The notes beneath the pieces are model-generated. The model searched no databases. It was not told where the DNA came from and worked only from the letters and a program-made list of their open reading frames with translations. Of a stretch of 8,872 bases of DNA, positions 6,801-8,872 are shown one piece after another (position 1 is the stretch's first letter; each line of letters starts with the position of its first letter). The stretch covers positions 1 through 8,872 of the forward strand of contig JAZDLC010000137.1 of the NCBI GenBank assembly GCA_043802345.1, in the 5' to 3' direction. The position numbers and the translations under genes are program-made. The DNA comes from JAZDLC01 sp043802345 (GTDB lineage Bacteria; Planctomycetota; B15-G4; JADJEK01).

Positions 6801-8207
6801 CTGTCCACCACGTCCGCCCACCAGAACCAGCTTCTTCTGATCGAGGATGATGAGCGCATCCGCCGGGAATTGCTGGATGCCCTGCGCGCGGCAGGCTTCG
6901 AGGTGGAGGTGGCGATCTCGGTGGCGGACGCCCGCCGGGGCGTTCCGATCGTGATCCTGACCGCCAGGGATGCCCCCGAGGAGCGAGTTCGTGGCTTGGA
7001 TGTGGGCTCGGACGACTACGTGGTCAAGCCGTTTCACATGCCGGAGCTGCTCGCGAGAATCCGGTCGGTCCTGCGACGGGCCGGCCGGACCGTGGGGCCC
7101 GGGGTTGCCCAGGCGGGCGATCTCTGGGCCGATCCGGAGTCGCGCAAGGCCAGGTGCGGCGACCGCATGCTCGAGCTGACACCCCGGGAGTTCGATCTGC
7201 TGATCTTCCTGTTGCGGCACCCGGGCAGGGCCTGGACCAGGGACCAGCTCCTGGACCGGGTCTGGGGGCCGACCTACGAAGGAGAGAGTAGAACGGTCGA
7301 TTCCCACATTCGGAGGCTGAGGTCGTACATCGAGGCTGACTCCGGCGATCCCCGGTACATCGGCACGGTGTGGGGCGTGGGATACCGGATGAACGAGGTA
7401 CCTGGCACGTTCCCGGCAACCGGGCGGGATGAGATCGCTCTCCTGTCGAGATCGATGAACTCGATGCGCGAGCGGGTGCTCGGCCTGTTGGCGGGAATGG
7501 AGCAGCGGGAATCGGAGCGCCGGGAGTGGGTGGCGCAGGTTTCCCACGACCTGAGGACGCCGCTCACCGCGCTGCTGGCCTGCCTCGACCACTCGGGAGT
7601 CTGCCTCCAGGAGACGAATCCCGAGCAGCTGAAACGGGACCTGGCCGAGCTGTTCGCCGTGGCGAAGATGGACGCGCTGCGGGTACAGGCCCTGGCGGAC
7701 GATCTGCTGGAGATTGCCCGCCTGGAGGCCGGGTCGGGCCTCGATCTGGAACCGGTTCCGCCAGGCGAACTGGTCCGCCAGACGGTCCGGGCCTTGAGTC
7801 CTCTGGCGGAGGTGCGGGGTGTCGAACTCAAGGCGGAAATCGCTCCCGGACTGCCAACGGTGCAGGCGGACGGCCGGCGCCTGATGAGGGCCGTCGAGAA
7901 TCTGCTGAAGAACGCCGTGCACCACGCCACACGATCGGTCCAGGTGCGGGCGAGTCATGCGGGCGGCAGGCTGCTCCTGGAGGTGCGGGACGATGGGCCC
8001 GGCTTGCCGGAGGAGAATGGAGCCGTCATTCTCAACCGCCTGCCCGGGCTGCGGAGCCGCAGGGACTCCGCGGGACTTGGCCTGGTGGTTGCCGAACGGG
8101 TGGCCAGGGCGCACGGCGGACGAATCGGCGCCAGGTTTCTCCCCGGAGGAGGCGCCGCCGTCTGGCTGGAGCTTCCGGCCCGGGAAGGAGGCGAGGCCGA
8201 CCCGTGA
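6801..8207 (+). CDS. OmpR-type response regulator fused to a sensor-less histidine kinase; receiver lacks phospho-acceptor
   Basis: About 468 residues, numbered from a CTG at 6801. No ATG, GTG or TTG lies between the in-frame TGA at 6795 and a TTG at 6870, which would cut off receiver strand 1 (LLLIEDDERI). A receiver remnant (about 11-93) keeps the acidic pair, LTAR and VVKPF, but jumps from ADARR to GVPIVILTA at 6936-6942. About 33 residues including the phosphorylated Asp are missing. A complete OmpR-type winged helix follows (about 103-198; LTPREFDLLIFLL, then GTVWGVGYRM). Then come a half-HAMP (GRDEIALLSRSMNSM), HisKA with VSHDLRTPLTAL (His249) and HATPase with ENLLKNAVHHA, DDGPG and AGLGL. 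No membrane segment or sensor is present. In the families concerned, regulator and kinase are normally separate adjacent genes. This looks like a cytoplasmic DNA-binding kinase born by deletion, or a decaying operon. Confidence 0.85.
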   Translation: MSTTSAHQNQLLLIEDDERIRRELLDALRAAGFEVEVAISVADARRGVPIVILTARDAPEERVRGLDVGSDDYVVKPFHMPELLARIRSVLRRAGRTVGPGVAQAGDLWADPESRKARCGDRMLELTPREFDLLIFLLRHPGRAWTRDQLLDRVWGPTYEGESRTVDSHIRRLRSYIEADSGDPRYIGTVWGVGYRMNEVPGTFPATGRDEIALLSRSMNSMRERVLGLLAGMEQRESERREWVAQVSHDLRTPLTALLACLDHSGVCLQETNPEQLKRDLAELFAVAKMDALRVQALADDLLEIARLEAGSGLDLEPVPPGELVRQTVRALSPLAEVRGVELKAEIAPGLPTVQADGRRLMRAVENLLKNAVHHATRSVQVRASHAGGRLLLEVRDDGPGLPEENGAVILNRLPGLRSRRDSAGLGLVVAERVARAHGGRIGARFLPGGGAAVWLELPAREGGEADP

Positions 8208-8261
8208 ACACCACGGCCCGGCCTTGCTCATGCGTAGCGGCGGTCGCTTCTGCGGAGGATT

Positions 8262-8693
8262 CTAGTACCCGCAGTCAACGGTGTGCCCGCAGCCGCAGTG
8301 GCTGTAACGGACGTCGCGCCAGTACCCCTGCCTCACGCAGACCGACTGGTAGATCGGCTGGCCGTAGCAGTCGTACCCCACGAACTGCTGACTGTAGACT
8401 GGATCGACCCAGACTCTGCGGGTGCTGATGGTGAAGACGTGGGTGTGGACCATGGGGGCGACGTAGACCGGCGCGTAGACCGGCGCGTAGACGGGGTAGG
8501 GTCGGGCATGGTGACTCCACCCGCCATGCCCCCCCCGGTGGCCTCCCCAGGAGGCGGAGAAGCCGAAACTCGATCCATGATGGGAAGACCAGCCGAAGCC
8601 GGCATGATGGAAGGCCGGCTGAGCGGAGCCGGTGGCGGCGAAACCGAGCGAGATGGCGGAGACAAGCAGGATGGTCTTCAGGGCGGTATTCAT
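8262..8693 (-). CDS. Small secreted His/Gly/Tyr-rich protein
   Basis: The product is 143 residues from the ATG at 8693-8691. The frame extends to 8738, but the inner start puts a clean signal peptide first (MNTALKTILLVSAISLGFAATGSA, cleavage near residue 24). The mature part is rich in His, Gly, Trp and Ser (HH pairs at 29-30, 38-39 and 61-62). It then has a proline/tyrosine repeat (PVYAPVYAPVYVAP, 67-80) and a C-terminal part with WVDPVYSQQFVGYDCYGQP and YSHCGCGH. I count 12 His and 5 Cys, so metal binding is possible but unproven. I do not recognise a named family; the WVDPVY...GYW pattern recalls small exported proteins common in planctomycetes and proteobacteria. It converges on the kinase fusion with a 54-base gap that shows no clear terminator. 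A sigma-54-like promoter lies upstream. Confidence 0.8.
   Translation of the reverse strand: MNTALKTILLVSAISLGFAATGSAQPAFHHAGFGWSSHHGSSFGFSASWGGHRGGHGGWSHHARPYPVYAPVYAPVYVAPMVHTHVFTISTRRVWVDPVYSQQFVGYDCYGQPIYQSVCVRQGYWRDVRYSHCGCGHTVDCGY
8462..8497 (-). repeat. 12-bp tandem repeat encoding PVYA units
   Basis: Three near-identical 12-base units (CGTAGACCGGCG on the + strand, twice exact, third diverged) encode the PVYA repeats of the small secreted protein. The in-frame unit could expand or contract. Confidence 0.7.
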
Positions 8694-8745
8694 GGTAGGT
8701 CTTTCTGAGCGGTCGGCTCGTGTTGGGAGATGACGCATCGGTAAC

Positions 8746-8762
8746 TACAACAGCCGTGCCAG
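8746..8762 (-). promoter_or_regulatory. Near-consensus sigma-54 (RpoN) promoter for the secreted His-rich protein gene
   Basis: Read on the - strand, CTGGCACGGCTGTTGTA matches YTGGCACGrNNNTTGCW at 13 of 14 defined positions; only the C of the -12 GC is changed to T. The GG-N10-G spacing is right. The start of transcription would be near 8735, about 41 bases before the ATG, a normal leader length. The mismatch at the -12 element is the main doubt. A sigma-54 activator is not encoded in this window. Confidence 0.5.
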
Positions 8763-8872
8763 AACTGAAATGGTGCGAGGAAAACGCCGAAGAATCGTGT
8801 TTTGGTAACAGTTTATGTCGCTTTTCCGGGGGCGGCCTTTGGAAAGGCGGAACGGCGGTCCGTCAGCGATCC

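Noticed and set aside
6645..8231. 528-codon open frame on the - strand opposite the regulator-kinase gene
   Set aside because: The + strand carries unmistakable winged-helix and kinase motifs over the same bases. The - frame yields Arg/Gly/Pro/Gln-rich sequence with no domain, as expected from high-GC shadowing.
8835..8848. Small palindrome GCCTTT-GG-AAAGGC about 90-100 bases upstream of the predicted sigma-54 start
   Set aside because: The distance would suit an activator site, but six-base arms are too short and no second copy is seen.
8815..8872. ATG opening a + strand frame to the window end, possible divergent gene
   Set aside because: Only 19 codons are visible, there is no Shine-Dalgarno, and the residues are uninformative.

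Overview
The window is high-GC bacterial DNA with long, densely packed genes. I read it as most likely from Planctomycetota or a neighbouring lineage. This rests on two features: the style of the FtsK motor (the CPVVRDM / ILEWATVKMDERY block), and a secreted M43 protease carrying a C-terminal Gly/Ser-rich beta domain of a kind I associate with planctomycete exported proteins. The assignment is from memory of these families, not from a search.

Region 1 (1-3634, + strand) is a chromosome-segregation pair. The first gene, cut at its 5' end by the window edge, is an FtsK/SpoIIIE DNA translocase with the end of its membrane domain, an acidic linker, an alpha domain, a RecA-like motor with Walker A and B, and a C-terminal gamma winged helix. 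Thirty-four bases downstream, behind a clear GGAGG, is a second membrane protein. It looks like FtsK with the motor removed: FtsK-type transmembrane segments, a roughly 300-residue Glu/Pro linker containing an 18-bp tandem repeat, and a gamma domain that aligns without gaps to that of its neighbour. This motor-less FtsK paralogue beside the true FtsK is the most interesting item in the window.

Region 2 (3635-5031) holds a family 2 glycosyltransferase gene (+) after a long untranslated or uncertain leader. It is followed by a 331-bp non-coding stretch with a 9-bp tandem repeat and a perfect 14-bp inverted repeat.

Region 3 (5032-8207) holds two divergently transcribed genes. The first (-) is a secreted M43-type metalloprotease. 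The second (+) fuses an OmpR-type response regulator to a histidine kinase. Its receiver has lost about 33 residues including the phospho-acceptor Asp, and its kinase half has lost its membrane sensor. The shared upstream region contains an 11-bp tandem direct repeat of the type OmpR-family regulators bind.

Region 4 (8208-8872) holds a small secreted His/Gly/Tyr-rich protein (-) with a near-consensus sigma-54 promoter just upstream. No tRNA, rRNA, CRISPR, transposase or phage gene was seen.
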